Source: Sulfurimonas sp.
GTDB lineage: Bacteria; Campylobacterota; Campylobacteria; Campylobacterales; Sulfurimonadaceae
Assembly (NCBI GenBank): GCA_028687935.1
Contig: JAQTZE010000017.1
Span: forward strand, 1 to 40,943
Reading direction: 5' to 3'
DNA length: 40,943 nt
Shown here: piece by piece, positions 16,734 to 25,196 of the stretch
Position numbering within the stretch: position 1 is the first letter of the stretch
How the letters are laid out: each line of letters opens with the position of its first letter
Translations under genes and position numbers: made by a program
Notes under the pieces: model-generated
Seen by the model: only the letters and a program-made list of their open reading frames with translations
The model's database searches: none
Told to the model about the DNA's origin: nothing

Positions 16734-16910
16734 TTATATGTGAAGAAGCTTTTCATGGGCTATTTTGCGTATCCAATCATTGAATTTAATATCATTTTCA
16801 AGACAAAATGCAGCGAATCTTTTTAACTCCTCAGGAGTCAGCATAAGTTCTACCTCAACTAGCTTTGCATCTTCGCTTTTGAGTTCTTCTATACTCTTGT
16901 ATTTACTCAT
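16734..16910 (-). CDS. Small ribbon-helix-helix-like protein coupled to selO
   Basis: 58 residues. A basic/acidic start is followed by a strand (LVEVELML), helix (TPEELKRFAAFCLEN), turn (DIKFN) and helix (DWIRKIAHEKLL). This order and spacing match the ribbon-helix-helix DNA-binding fold of small CopG/Arc-like proteins. The ATG overlaps the selO TGA in a 4-nt ATGA, so translation is coupled to selO. A role as a regulator or as a SelO partner is possible; neither is shown. No toxin gene follows. Confidence 0.65.
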   Translation of the reverse strand: MSKYKSIEELKSEDAKLVEVELMLTPEELKRFAAFCLENDIKFNDWIRKIAHEKLLHI

Positions 16911-18346
16911 GAAGAACAGCTCAATTTGATATTTTTTGCCTTCATCGGTGTCGGTTTAGATAAATATTCAAGCTCCTCATGCTCATCAAAAGGTGCATGA
17001 GCGACTTGAAGCAGATCTTCTATCATAGAGAAACTTCCCAGTTTCGCCTCCTCTATCGCCTCTTGGAGGATATGGTTCTTGAGGATATATTTTGGATTGA
17101 CTGCAAGCATTTTCGTATGTCGTTCTTGCGTAGAGAGTTTCTCTTTGCTTAAACGCAGCTCATACGCGCTAAGCCACTCATCAAGCTCTGCTCTATAAAC
17201 GCAGCTATCTAAAATATCCGCTCTCTTTCCATCATAACGTGAGAGTTTTCTAAAAAACGCAGAGTAATCTATCGTTGCACTCTGCAAACTTCCAAGCAGC
17301 CATTTGAGGAGTTCCACATCTTTTGCATCACTCTCATAGAGTCCCATTTTTGCAAACATGAGCGAGAGATATTTTGCTTCGTACGTCGCTCCAAAATCTC
17401 TATCAAGCGCCCCTTGTGCATCTTCATAGTTGATGATTGGAGAGAGTGCCTTTGCGAGTTGCGCAAGATTCCAGTGTGCGATACCTGGTTGGTTTTTGAA
17501 GCTATAACGCCCCTCTTGGTCTGTGTGGTTACAGATATACTCCGCATCATAATCATCCAAAAACGCAAAAGGTCCATAGTCGATTGTCCGTCCGTCGATG
17601 CACATATTATCAGTATTCATCACTCCGTGGTTAAAGCCGACACTTTGCCAGCCAGCGAGTGTTGTCGCTGTATTTTTGATTATCTCCTCATACATTTTGA
17701 GGTAGATTCCCTCTGCGTTTTTGAGATGAGGAAAAGATTCATCAATGACATAATCAGCAAGTGCTTGCAGCTTCTCATGTCTACCTTTGAGATTAAAGTA
17801 CTCAAATGTGCCAAAACGCACCCAAGTTGGGGATAAACGCAGCACTATAGCCCCTTTCTCCCAACGCTCTCGTGCAACGTCCGTATCGCTTCCGATAAGT
17901 GCTATCGCGCGCGAAGTGGCGATGCCAAGACCATGCATCGCTTCTGACATCAAATACTCTCTGATAGAAGAGCGAAGCACAGCGCGCCCATCACCCTGAC
18001 GCGAGTAAAGCGTCTGTCCTGAGCCTTTAAGCTGTAAGTTCCATCCGTTGACTTTGCCTAGATTGATAGCTCTGCCATCGCCTAAACGCGGTACAAAGTA
18101 GCCAAACTGATGTCCCGCATAGCACATAGCAAAAGTCTGCGAGCCTTCAAGTTTATGCGAGCCGTTGACTATCTTCACAAGAAGTTCATCTCTGAGATCA
18201 TCATCTTTGACACCCAAAAGTTTGGCTGCGTTTTGAGAAACAGAGATAAGATAGGGCTTTGCAAGCGGAGTCGGTTCGACTCTGTCATAAAAGAGCGGGT
18301 CAAGTTCAAGGTATGGTGTGGTGAGTTTAAGCTTTAAAAATTTCAT
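16907..18346 (-). CDS. selO: SelO/YdiU pseudokinase-fold protein AMPylase
   Basis: 479 residues, full length for the family. SelO transfers AMP from ATP to protein Ser, Thr or Tyr residues, linked to redox homeostasis in E. coli. Visible family blocks are FAMCYAGHQFGYFVPRLGD, LKGSGQTLYSRQGDGRAV, RSSIREYLMSEAM, the catalytic region FNHGVMNTDNM and IDYGPFAFLDDYD. The C-terminus ends SCSS, keeping the redox Cys that is selenocysteine in some SelO proteins. The gene holds eight copies of the TGCGTTT word in all three reading frames. Confidence 0.95.
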   Translation of the reverse strand: MKFLKLKLTTPYLELDPLFYDRVEPTPLAKPYLISVSQNAAKLLGVKDDDLRDELLVKIVNGSHKLEGSQTFAMCYAGHQFGYFVPRLGDGRAINLGKVNGWNLQLKGSGQTLYSRQGDGRAVLRSSIREYLMSEAMHGLGIATSRAIALIGSDTDVARERWEKGAIVLRLSPTWVRFGTFEYFNLKGRHEKLQALADYVIDESFPHLKNAEGIYLKMYEEIIKNTATTLAGWQSVGFNHGVMNTDNMCIDGRTIDYGPFAFLDDYDAEYICNHTDQEGRYSFKNQPGIAHWNLAQLAKALSPIINYEDAQGALDRDFGATYEAKYLSLMFAKMGLYESDAKDVELLKWLLGSLQSATIDYSAFFRKLSRYDGKRADILDSCVYRAELDEWLSAYELRLSKEKLSTQERHTKMLAVNPKYILKNHILQEAIEEAKLGSFSMIEDLLQVAHAPFDEHEELEYLSKPTPMKAKNIKLSCSS

Positions 18347-18424
18347 GTTTGCTTTGTAACATGAGTGGCTTTAAAAAAAGATAGTTATTTCATGGTGAAA
18401 GGATTTGCAGAGTTTGATTTAAGA

Positions 18425-18568
18425 CTATTTTCTATCCCATTCATACCCGTAACGATAGATATGTTTCGTATCATTACGGTCTTGAAGATAGACTCTGTCA
18501 TTTAAAAAAACGGATGAGAGTGCAAAGATTACTATGTCGACTAGTATTACAAATAAAAGTACTTTCAT
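18425..18568 (-). CDS. Small single-pass membrane protein downstream of transketolase
   Basis: 47 residues: MKVLLFVILVDIVIFALSSV is a clear membrane segment, followed by a polar tail rich in Tyr, Arg and Asp (FLNDRVYLQDRNDTKHIYRY). It begins 19 nt after the tkt stop on the same strand and ends before selO. The ribosome binding site is weak. It may be a real small membrane protein; function unknown. Confidence 0.5.
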   Translation of the reverse strand: MKVLLFVILVDIVIFALSSVFLNDRVYLQDRNDTKHIYRYGYEWDRK

Positions 18569-18587
18569 CTTTGCTCTGCTTTATTTG

Positions 18588-20507
18588 TTAGTTGATTTTC
18601 CCGATGATAGCATCAACACTAAAGCCGAATTTCTCAAAAAGTTGTTCTGCTGGAGCAGATGCACCGAAGCTATCCATAGCAATAACTTCATCAGCGAGTT
18701 TGTACCACTCAAGTCCGCGAGCAGCTTCTATAGCCACTTTTTTCGTATCGGCTTTGATAACTTCACTCATATACGCTTTGTCTTGTTCGATGAAAAGGTC
18801 ATAACAAGGAACAGAGACAACATTTACAGCCGCGCCGCTCTCGTTTAGTTTTGCTTTTATATTCAGAGCAAGTTCAACTTCACTTCCTGAAGCCATAAGT
18901 GTTATCGTTGCATCTGCATCACTAGAGAGAAGATAGCCGCCTCTGCTAGCATCCCCATGTACTGCGTTTGGAAGCACAGAGAGATTTTGACGAGAACATA
19001 CAAAAGCAGAAGGAGATTTTTTCATCTCAAGGGCGCTCTTCCATGCAGCAACATTTTCCGCACCATCTGCCGGACGCCAAACATAGAAGTTTGGAAGTGC
19101 ACGAAATTGTGAAAGATGCTCTATCGGTTGGTGCGTCGGACCGTCTTCACCTACACCGATACTGTCGTGCGTCCAGATAAAAAACTGCTGGATACCTGTA
19201 AGTGCTGCGATACGCGCAGCTGGTTTGAGATAATCCGAGAAGACAAAGAAAGTCGCAGAAAACGGCATAAGTGGCCCATAAAGCGCCATTGCGTTTACGA
19301 TAGAAGCCATCGCATGCTCACGGATACCGAAGTAGATATTTCTACCCTTTGGAAATACGCCCATATCATTGAGGTTTGTTTTGTTTGACGGGCTCAAATC
19401 TGCTGAACCACCCAAAAAGCTAGGAATGCCTTTGGCGATTGCATTCATGATCTTGCCGTTTGTATTTCTCGTCGCATCTGCTTTATCAAACGCAGGCCAC
19501 TGTATACGGGAAAAATCAGGATTTTGCAGCGCTGCAAGTGCTTCATTTTGTTCCATCAAAGGCAGAGTTTTTTGTCTGTGAATCCATTCACGCTCCAATA
19601 AATCACCCTTCTCAATTGCACATCTAAATCTTGCCATCACATCTTCATCCACATGAAAAGAGAGTTCAGGGTTAAATCCTGCTGCGCTTTTTGCCTCAGC
19701 GATAACATCAGCGCCAAGTGGAGCGCCGTGTGCGTGGTGTGAACCTTCAAGTTTGCCTGCACCTTTTGCGATGACAGTATTTGCGATGATAAGTGTCGGT
19801 TTTTTGTTTGCTTTTGCCTGTATAAACGCAGCGTCAATCGCATCAAAATCATGTCCGTCACACTCTAAAACATCCCAAGCCTGAGACTCAAAACGCATAC
19901 GGATATTTTCAGAGATACTTAAATCTGTTGAGCCCTCGATTGTGATACGATTTGAATCGTAGATCAAAATAAGATTGTCAAGTTTGTTGTGCCCTGCGAT
20001 AGAACACGCTTCATACGAGATACCCTCTTCAAGGTCACCATCACCACATAAACAGTAAACATTGTGATCGATAAGTTCTGCTGTCTCAGAGTTTGTCTGC
20101 GCGCCTACAAATTTTGAAGCCATAGAAAAACCGACTGCGTTTGCAATACCCTGACCAAGAGGGCCAGTTGTTATCTCAACACCTGCAGTATGACCAAACT
20201 CAGGGTGTCCTGGAGTTTTTGAGTCAAGCTGACGGAAGTTTTTAAGATCACTTAGCTCTAAGCCATATCCCCAAAGATAGTAAAGAGAGTAGATAAGACC
20301 TGTCCCGTGTCCGCCTGAGAATACAAGTCTGTCACGGTTGAGCCAATGCGTATTTTTAGGGTTGTGGTTTAAGTGTTCGCTTAAAACAACTGCGATATCT
20401 GCAAGACCCATCGGTGCACCTGGGTGACCTGAGTTTGCCGCTTGAACCATATCGGCCGCTAAAAATCTTATCGTGTCTGCCATTTTTTGACGCATTGTGT
20501 TGCCCAT
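18588..20507 (-). CDS. tkt: Transketolase
   Basis: 639 residues, typical length. Thiamine-diphosphate enzyme of the non-oxidative pentose phosphate pathway and, in autotrophs, of sugar rearrangement. The TPP motif GDGDLEEGISYEA is at about 155-167, ASKF, HDSIGVGEDGPTHQP and FGIREHAMASI mark the pyrimidine domain and its catalytic Glu, and the C-terminal domain is complete. ATG 20507 has AGGA at good spacing. It lies 21 nt downstream of ispA, in the order PDZ protein-ispA-tkt that I remember from Campylobacter, so the genes are probably co-transcribed. Confidence 0.97.
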   Translation of the reverse strand: MGNTMRQKMADTIRFLAADMVQAANSGHPGAPMGLADIAVVLSEHLNHNPKNTHWLNRDRLVFSGGHGTGLIYSLYYLWGYGLELSDLKNFRQLDSKTPGHPEFGHTAGVEITTGPLGQGIANAVGFSMASKFVGAQTNSETAELIDHNVYCLCGDGDLEEGISYEACSIAGHNKLDNLILIYDSNRITIEGSTDLSISENIRMRFESQAWDVLECDGHDFDAIDAAFIQAKANKKPTLIIANTVIAKGAGKLEGSHHAHGAPLGADVIAEAKSAAGFNPELSFHVDEDVMARFRCAIEKGDLLEREWIHRQKTLPLMEQNEALAALQNPDFSRIQWPAFDKADATRNTNGKIMNAIAKGIPSFLGGSADLSPSNKTNLNDMGVFPKGRNIYFGIREHAMASIVNAMALYGPLMPFSATFFVFSDYLKPAARIAALTGIQQFFIWTHDSIGVGEDGPTHQPIEHLSQFRALPNFYVWRPADGAENVAAWKSALEMKKSPSAFVCSRQNLSVLPNAVHGDASRGGYLLSSDADATITLMASGSEVELALNIKAKLNESGAAVNVVSVPCYDLFIEQDKAYMSEVIKADTKKVAIEAARGLEWYKLADEVIAMDSFGASAPAEQLFEKFGFSVDAIIGKIN

Positions 20508-20528
20508 CTGTAAATTCCTGTTTGAGTT

Positions 20529-21374
20529 TTATTTATGTCTGTTTATATACTGCGTTAGCAAAGGTGACAACTCACTTTGTAAGTTCTCATCAAAACTATG
20601 CAATTCGTTTAAAAGCGCATCCGCCAAAAGATTTGCTTCACGCATCGCCTCTTCAAGTCCCAAAATAGTAACGAAACTATTTTTGTTCTCATCATTGTTT
20701 GTCAGCTTGCCAGCCTCGCTCGAAGTTTGCGTTACATCCAAAATATCATCTTGAATCTGAAACAAAAGACCAAGTTTGATACCAAAATCATATAACTTTT
20801 CACCAAGCACTTCATTCCCGATAATAAGTGCACCCATTTTCAAAGATGCCGCGATAAGTTTTGCTGTTTTGTTTGTGTGGAGGATTTTGATCTCATCAAG
20901 TTTGAGTGGTTTATTCTCAAAATAGCAGTCTATCGCCTGCCCTAAAACCATACCGTTGAGTCCACCGTTAGATGCAAGTTCACGGATAAGTTCCACACGA
21001 GTAGCATCCGAAAAAGGTGCTTTGGAGAGTACTTCAAACGCATAAGTATTGAGAGCATCTCCGACTAAAATAGCCGTCACTTCATCATACAACACATGCA
21101 AAGTCGGTTTGCCGCGGCGCAGAGGAGAGTCATCCATCGCAGGGAGATCATCATGGATAAGCGAATAGGTATGCAAAAGTTCTATCGCATATGCAGCATG
21201 GCGAGCACTCTCAAGCATCAACGAGTTGTATGCAGAGACTACGCCAAGTAAAAGTGCTGGACGAAAACGCTTGCCACCTGCAATAAGCATAGCCTGAAGC
21301 GCTTTTTCATAAGTCGGATGGATACTTACCGAGTGGGGTAAATTTTCAAGTAAAAATGTTTCAAAGTTTTGCAT
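20529..21374 (-). CDS. ispA: Short-chain polyprenyl (farnesyl/geranyl) diphosphate synthase
   Basis: 281 residues. Both Asp-rich motifs are present: DDLPAMDD with RRG after it, and FQIQDDILD near residue 210. The spacing and length are those of IspA-type synthases, which condense isopentenyl diphosphate with allylic diphosphates. GGKRFRP at about 33-39 binds the diphosphate. It is followed by tkt and preceded, after 63 nt, by the PDZ protein gene. Confidence 0.93.
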   Translation of the reverse strand: MQNFETFLLENLPHSVSIHPTYEKALQAMLIAGGKRFRPALLLGVVSAYNSLMLESARHAAYAIELLHTYSLIHDDLPAMDDSPLRRGKPTLHVLYDEVTAILVGDALNTYAFEVLSKAPFSDATRVELIRELASNGGLNGMVLGQAIDCYFENKPLKLDEIKILHTNKTAKLIAASLKMGALIIGNEVLGEKLYDFGIKLGLLFQIQDDILDVTQTSSEAGKLTNNDENKNSFVTILGLEEAMREANLLADALLNELHSFDENLQSELSPLLTQYINRHK

Positions 21375-21437
21375 GCGAAATAGTAGTGTGTTTCTATTTA
21401 AAGCATCATTAACGCTTTGGCAAAATGATGCAATATT

Positions 21438-22418
21438 TTACTCAAGCGTGACAAAAAACTGAAAGCCATCTCGCTCTAAAAGCAAAGATGAAAAATCTTT
21501 AGAGTTAGCAAGATATTCTTGAAGCTCAGCTTGCGTTTTGACTCTTATGCCATTGACTTCCACAAGTCTGTCGCCCTTCACAAGCCCATAAGCTGCAAAA
21601 TCTTTTTGAACATCGATGATACATAAGTTTTTATCAAAGTAGATCCCTTTTTGTTCTAAAAAAGTATCACTAATGTAACCGCCGCCATAGCGTTTATAAC
21701 TCAGTGCAGTAAACGCAACTGTTTTAGTGCTGCGTTTTATTTGGATTTTTTGAGAAGAACCTATTTTTGAGAAGAGTATCTCACGCATAAGCATACTTGC
21801 GTTTGCTACTTTTTTACCATTAATACTCAAGAGAATATCACCTTTTTCAAAAGGATTATGTACCATAAAAGGATCAACTGCGTTTACGATAACTTTGCCT
21901 TTTTCCTCTTTGACGCGGATACCTATATCGGCGTAGCTACTCTCTTTGGCATTGATAAAGTGCTGAATATACTCTTTTTCGATAATCCCCTCAGGCGTTA
22001 CAATCGCCTCAAGTGAACAACATGAACTCGTAATGATACTTGGATACAAAATCGGCTCACTAAAGATGGCAAAAGAGTTCAAACCTATCTGTTTTTTAAC
22101 AATCTTCCCTTCCACTGGAGTTTTTGTACTCACAGAAGCTATGCCCAACTGCTCTTGCATATTGATACGAAACGGATATGCAAAGCCTTTTTTGTCTTCT
22201 ACAAGATAGAGTGATAAAAACGGATCATGTTTGAGGATTTTTTCTTTTGGTGTCTCTGTTGTGTAGAGAACTCTTTGGTGTTTTTGTACAGGTATGGCAA
22301 GTGAGCAGGCTTGAATAGTTTGTGAATCAAGAACTTTTTGTTTGCAGGAGTCGTAACCGCCTTTACAGGCGAAGAGGTTTAAAAAGAGAAGTCCAAGGAG
22401 TGCAAATAGGCGAAGCAC
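21438..22418 (-). CDS. Periplasmic PDZ-domain protein
   Basis: 326 residues from a GTG start with GGGAG upstream. An N-terminal hydrophobic segment with a possible lipobox (LFAC, Cys18) is followed by a Cys-containing segment. There are two PDZ-like units: about residues 160-240 (ADIGIRVKEEKGKVIVNAV, FEKGDILLSINGKKV) and about 255-325 (YGLVKGDRLVEVNGIRVKTQ). There is no protease domain, so it is more likely an adaptor or scaffold than a DegP-type protease. A homologue before ispA-tkt is what I recall from Campylobacter; function there is also unknown. Confidence 0.8.
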   Translation of the reverse strand: MLRLFALLGLLFLNLFACKGGYDSCKQKVLDSQTIQACSLAIPVQKHQRVLYTTETPKEKILKHDPFLSLYLVEDKKGFAYPFRINMQEQLGIASVSTKTPVEGKIVKKQIGLNSFAIFSEPILYPSIITSSCCSLEAIVTPEGIIEKEYIQHFINAKESSYADIGIRVKEEKGKVIVNAVDPFMVHNPFEKGDILLSINGKKVANASMLMREILFSKIGSSQKIQIKRSTKTVAFTALSYKRYGGGYISDTFLEQKGIYFDKNLCIIDVQKDFAAYGLVKGDRLVEVNGIRVKTQAELQEYLANSKDFSSLLLERDGFQFFVTLE

Positions 22419-22466
22419 CTACTTGTCTCCCAGTAAATTAAGGCCGCTTTGATCGCCAAAATTCAT
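22419..22466 (-). pseudogene. 15-codon open frame, possible 3' remnant of ybaB
   Basis: An ATG 2 nt after the panD stop opens a 15-residue frame (MNFGDQSGLNLLGDK) whose TAG abuts the GTG of the PDZ gene. In Helicobacter panD is followed by a YbaB/EbfC gene, and in Campylobacter a YbaB gene precedes the PDZ-ispA-tkt genes, as far as I recall. YbaB proteins of this group end in similar Gly/Leu/Asn-rich tails. The frame may be what a deletion left behind, or simply a coupling minigene. Confidence 0.35.
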
Positions 22467-22468
22467 GA

Positions 22469-22834
22469 TTAGATCTCGTCTAAGATTTCATCGATGTCAT
22501 TCTCTTCATTGAGAAGAACAACTTTTGGTTTGTATGTTTCTAAATCTTTTTCATCATAGGTTGCATATGCCACAATGATAACTTTATCACCTTTATGCAC
22601 TTTACGTGCAGCTGCACCATTGAGGCAGATGTCGCGTTTACCGCGCTCACCAAGGATAATATATGTTGAAAATCTTTCACCATTGTTGATGTTTAAAATC
22701 TCAACTTTTTGTCCAATTCTCATCTTTGCAGCTTCCAAGAGCTCTTCATCTATAGTGATAGAACCAACATAATTGAGGTTGGCATCTGTTACCGTAGCGC
22801 GATGAATTTTACTGTACAACATTTCAATCGTCAT
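22469..22834 (-). CDS. panD: Aspartate 1-decarboxylase proenzyme
   Basis: 121 residues. Makes beta-alanine for pantothenate and CoA. Self-cleavage at Gly24-Ser25 (NYVGSITID) gives the pyruvoyl group. [15 protein letters not shown] and [22 protein letters not shown] are the family core, with the conserved Tyr and Arg residues present. It lies 11 nt downstream of the [2Fe-2S] protein gene and just upstream of the 15-codon frame. Confidence 0.97.
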   Translation of the reverse strand: MTIEMLYSKIHRATVTDANLNYVGSITIDEELLEAAKMRIGQKVEILNINNGERFSTYIILGERGKRDICLNGAAARKVHKGDKVIIVAYATYDEKDLETYKPKVVLLNEENDIDEILDEI

Positions 22835-22845
22835 TAAACTTTTCC

Positions 22846-23220
22846 TTATCTTCCCATCTGCTTTTTCATATCAGCAGGTGTAATTGGAGCATCCCATAAT
22901 TCAGGGCTGATTACGTACTCTTCTACTACGTTGCCACCGATAATATGCTCAGCTATGATTCTATCTATTTTTTCTTTTGTGAGGCCTGCATACATCGTAT
23001 GACCTGGCTCAACTAACATTATAGGACCTGCAGAACAACGGTTCATACATGAAGTACGAATTGGTTGTACTGTTCCCATGATACCCTCTTTCATAAGAGC
23101 TTGTGCAAGATGTTGAAAAAGATCTTGCGTTTGCGGTGTAACACATGATGGTTTAGGCATTCCAGGAGGAGCTGATTGCTCACATTTGAATATATAAAAT
23201 GCTGGTTGAGGGATTCCCAT
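22846..23220 (-). CDS. Thioredoxin-like [2Fe-2S] ferredoxin
   Basis: 124 residues from ATG 23220, supported by AAGGA upstream; an in-frame start at 23340 would reach across the promoter and is rejected. Four ligand Cys are visible: FKC plus KPSC about 12 residues later, and CMNRC at about 60. This C-x(10-12)-C ... C-x3-C pattern is that of the NuoE/shethna-type thioredoxin-like ferredoxin. The partner is unknown. It is likely co-transcribed with panD. Confidence 0.85.
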   Translation of the reverse strand: MGIPQPAFYIFKCEQSAPPGMPKPSCVTPQTQDLFQHLAQALMKEGIMGTVQPIRTSCMNRCSAGPIMLVEPGHTMYAGLTKEKIDRIIAEHIIGGNVVEEYVISPELWDAPITPADMKKQMGR

Positions 23221-23359
23221 AAGTATAATCCTTAAAATTTTTGTGCAATTATACCCAAATATAACTCTAACAAAATGCATTGTTATAAGTAAGTTGGATT
23301 CTTTAAGCTTGCTTGCATCTTTTTGGATATAATTGCTCAAAAATACAAGGAGACAATAA

Positions 23360-23890
23360 TTGAAAAAAATAGCACTATTTTTCCTCTTACTTAGTTCACT
23401 TTATGCAGAAGCAAAGTTCTACACAGGCGCTTCATACGGATACCTCAATGAAGATTTTGAGCAAGATAATGCCAAAGCAAATGAAGTAGATGTTCTCAAA
23501 ATAAAAGTCGGTTACGGTGAGAGAGAAGCTTATGCTGCTGAGTTTTCACTTGACTACTCTGAAGCAGATTCCCAGTATCTTTCAACAAATGTTGCGCAGA
23601 GATATGCGATGGGTATTGATTTAGTAAAAGGTTTTGATTATGATATTTATATCATCCCTTTCTTTAAAGCGGGTATTGGTACAGGGTATCTTGATAGCTC
23701 AGATCATGGGAAAATTACATTTGGCTCTTTTAAAGTAGGAGCTGGAACTTTAATACCACTCAATGAGCATTTTGATTTTGAACTAGGATATGAGTATAAA
23801 TATATCTCTTATGAGAAGATATCAGATGATAGAAACTCTGATCGCTCAGATGTCAACATCATCTATGCAGGTTTTAACGTTAGATTTTAA
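23360..23890 (+). CDS. Outer-membrane beta-barrel-like protein
   Basis: 176 residues from a TTG start with AAGGAG upstream. A signal peptide (MKKIALFFLLLSSLYAEA) is followed by alternating hydrophobic/polar strands rich in Tyr and Gly (FYTGASYGYLNEDF, FKAGIGTGYL, FELGYEYKYISYE). It ends in Phe (NVRF), the classical outer-membrane assembly signal. It resembles small OmpA/OmpW-like barrels of about eight strands. Function unknown. It is convergent with murE across a perfect hairpin. Confidence 0.8.
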   Translation: MKKIALFFLLLSSLYAEAKFYTGASYGYLNEDFEQDNAKANEVDVLKIKVGYGEREAYAAEFSLDYSEADSQYLSTNVAQRYAMGIDLVKGFDYDIYIIPFFKAGIGTGYLDSSDHGKITFGSFKVGAGTLIPLNEHFDFELGYEYKYISYEKISDDRNSDRSDVNIIYAGFNVRF

Positions 23891-23900
23891 TCTAACGTTA
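23875..23900. terminator. Perfect hairpin covering both convergent stop codons
   Basis: A 12-bp perfect stem, TAACGTTAGATT (23875-23886) and AATCTAACGTTA (23889-23900), with a 2-nt apex. It contains the TAA of the outer-membrane gene (23888-23890) and the TAA of murE (23898-23900). No long T-run on either side, so it acts either as a weak two-way terminator or as an RNA 3'-end structure. Confidence 0.65.
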
Positions 23901-25196
23901 GGCTTTAATATTTAAAAGCTCTCGCACAATTTCCCTATCATCAAAGGGGAATTTTTCATCATAGATTATCTGATACGCTTCATCCCCTTTCCCAAGAATG
24001 ACTACAACCTCGTCACCCTCTTGATCATCAAGCGCCATCTGGATTGCTTTTTTTCTATTGAGTTCTATTGTAACATTGCTTTTGTTCTCGATACCTGCGA
24101 GGATATCTTCTACAATCAGTTCAGGATCTTCATGACGGGGATTGTCACTTGTGATATATATCTTTTTTGCAAGACTTGAAGCGACTCGTCCCATCAAAGG
24201 ACGTTTAGTTCTATCTCGATCACCGCCTGCCCCAAAGACCACCAGTAGCTCTTTCTCTTTGAGTGCATTGAGTACTTGTTGCATACCATCTGGCGTATGC
24301 GCAAAATCTACGATAACATTTGGAGCTTCACATACTTGCTCCATTCTTCCACTTACACCTGCGAAGTTATCTACTACTTCACAGATCTCCTCGAGTGTTT
24401 TATCTGTTACGATATCTACAGCACTAATTGCTGCCATGAGATTATACAAATTGAAAAAACCATGAAGGGAAGCAGTAAATGGCACGATATCTTTGAAATG
24501 CTGGATAATACCGCTTGAAGCATCGTTGAGTGAATAGGCCATAAGCTTATATGTTGCTGGGTGTTCTATGCCGTAAGTAAAAGTATTTTTGATAGTAAAC
24601 GCAGCCCTTGGCTCGTCTTTATTAATAAGTTTTTTGCCCTCATCTTGGAAAAAACTGTTTTTTACAGCCGTATACTCTTCTATTGTTTTGTGAAAATCAA
24701 GATGATCTTGTGTGATATTTGTAAGAATTTTGAGTTCAAAGTTGAGCCCTTCAATGCGTTTTTGTACGATTGCATGGGAGCTTACTTCCATGATGAAATA
24801 GTGACATCCCTCTTCCACGGCCTGATAGATATGTTTATATGTGTTTAAGACTGAAGGAGTCGTGAGTGTCTTTCCCTCGGCCACATGATCATTCATAAAA
24901 AATCCACGCGTCCCTTGCATGGCAGCTTTATACCCTAAATCAAGTAAAAAGGAGTAAATGGCACTGGCGGTCGTTGTTTTCCCGTTCGTGCCTGTGATAC
25001 CTATAATTTTTATCTTATCAATACCAAAGAGTTTCGCTATATCTGTTATTTTGATGATAGAGTGTGCATTATTTTCTATTGCGTTTTGAAGATATTTTTC
25101 ATTTTGTGTTGTGAGAACAAATGCAGTCTCTTTATCACACTCAGCAGAATTTTCACTCACATACTTAAAATCTTGATTTGGTAATTCAATTCTCAC
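23898..25196 (-). CDS. murE: UDP-N-acetylmuramoyl-tripeptide synthetase MurE
   Basis: 432 residues from GTG 25196, chosen because AAAAAGG lies upstream and it overlaps the previous stop by only 11 nt; ATG 25250 would overlap by 65 nt. ATP loop GITGTNGKTTTA, then EVSSHAI, TNITQDHLDFH, GRMEQV and DFAHTPDG mark the Mur ligase. DNPRHEDP is the signature for meso-diaminopimelate as the added amino acid. Cytoplasmic cell-wall precursor synthesis. It is coupled to the TPR-like gene upstream, in the order NifU-TPR-murE that I remember from Campylobacter. Confidence 0.93.
   Translation of the reverse strand: MRIELPNQDFKYVSENSAECDKETAFVLTTQNEKYLQNAIENNAHSIIKITDIAKLFGIDKIKIIGITGTNGKTTTASAIYSFLLDLGYKAAMQGTRGFFMNDHVAEGKTLTTPSVLNTYKHIYQAVEEGCHYFIMEVSSHAIVQKRIEGLNFELKILTNITQDHLDFHKTIEEYTAVKNSFFQDEGKKLINKDEPRAAFTIKNTFTYGIEHPATYKLMAYSLNDASSGIIQHFKDIVPFTASLHGFFNLYNLMAAISAVDIVTDKTLEEICEVVDNFAGVSGRMEQVCEAPNVIVDFAHTPDGMQQVLNALKEKELLVVFGAGGDRDRTKRPLMGRVASSLAKKIYITSDNPRHEDPELIVEDILAGIENKSNVTIELNRKKAIQMALDDQEGDEVVVILGKGDEAYQIIYDEKFPFDDREIVRELLNIKA

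Noticed and set aside
17414..17836. Plus-strand 140-residue frame opposite selO
   Set aside because: Composition is odd for a protein (many Cys and His), it lacks a ribosome binding site, and it is fully inside conserved selO coding sequence.
23221..23340. N-terminal extension of the [2Fe-2S] protein
   Set aside because: It would span the likely promoter and lacks the family fold; ATG 23220 has AAGGA upstream.
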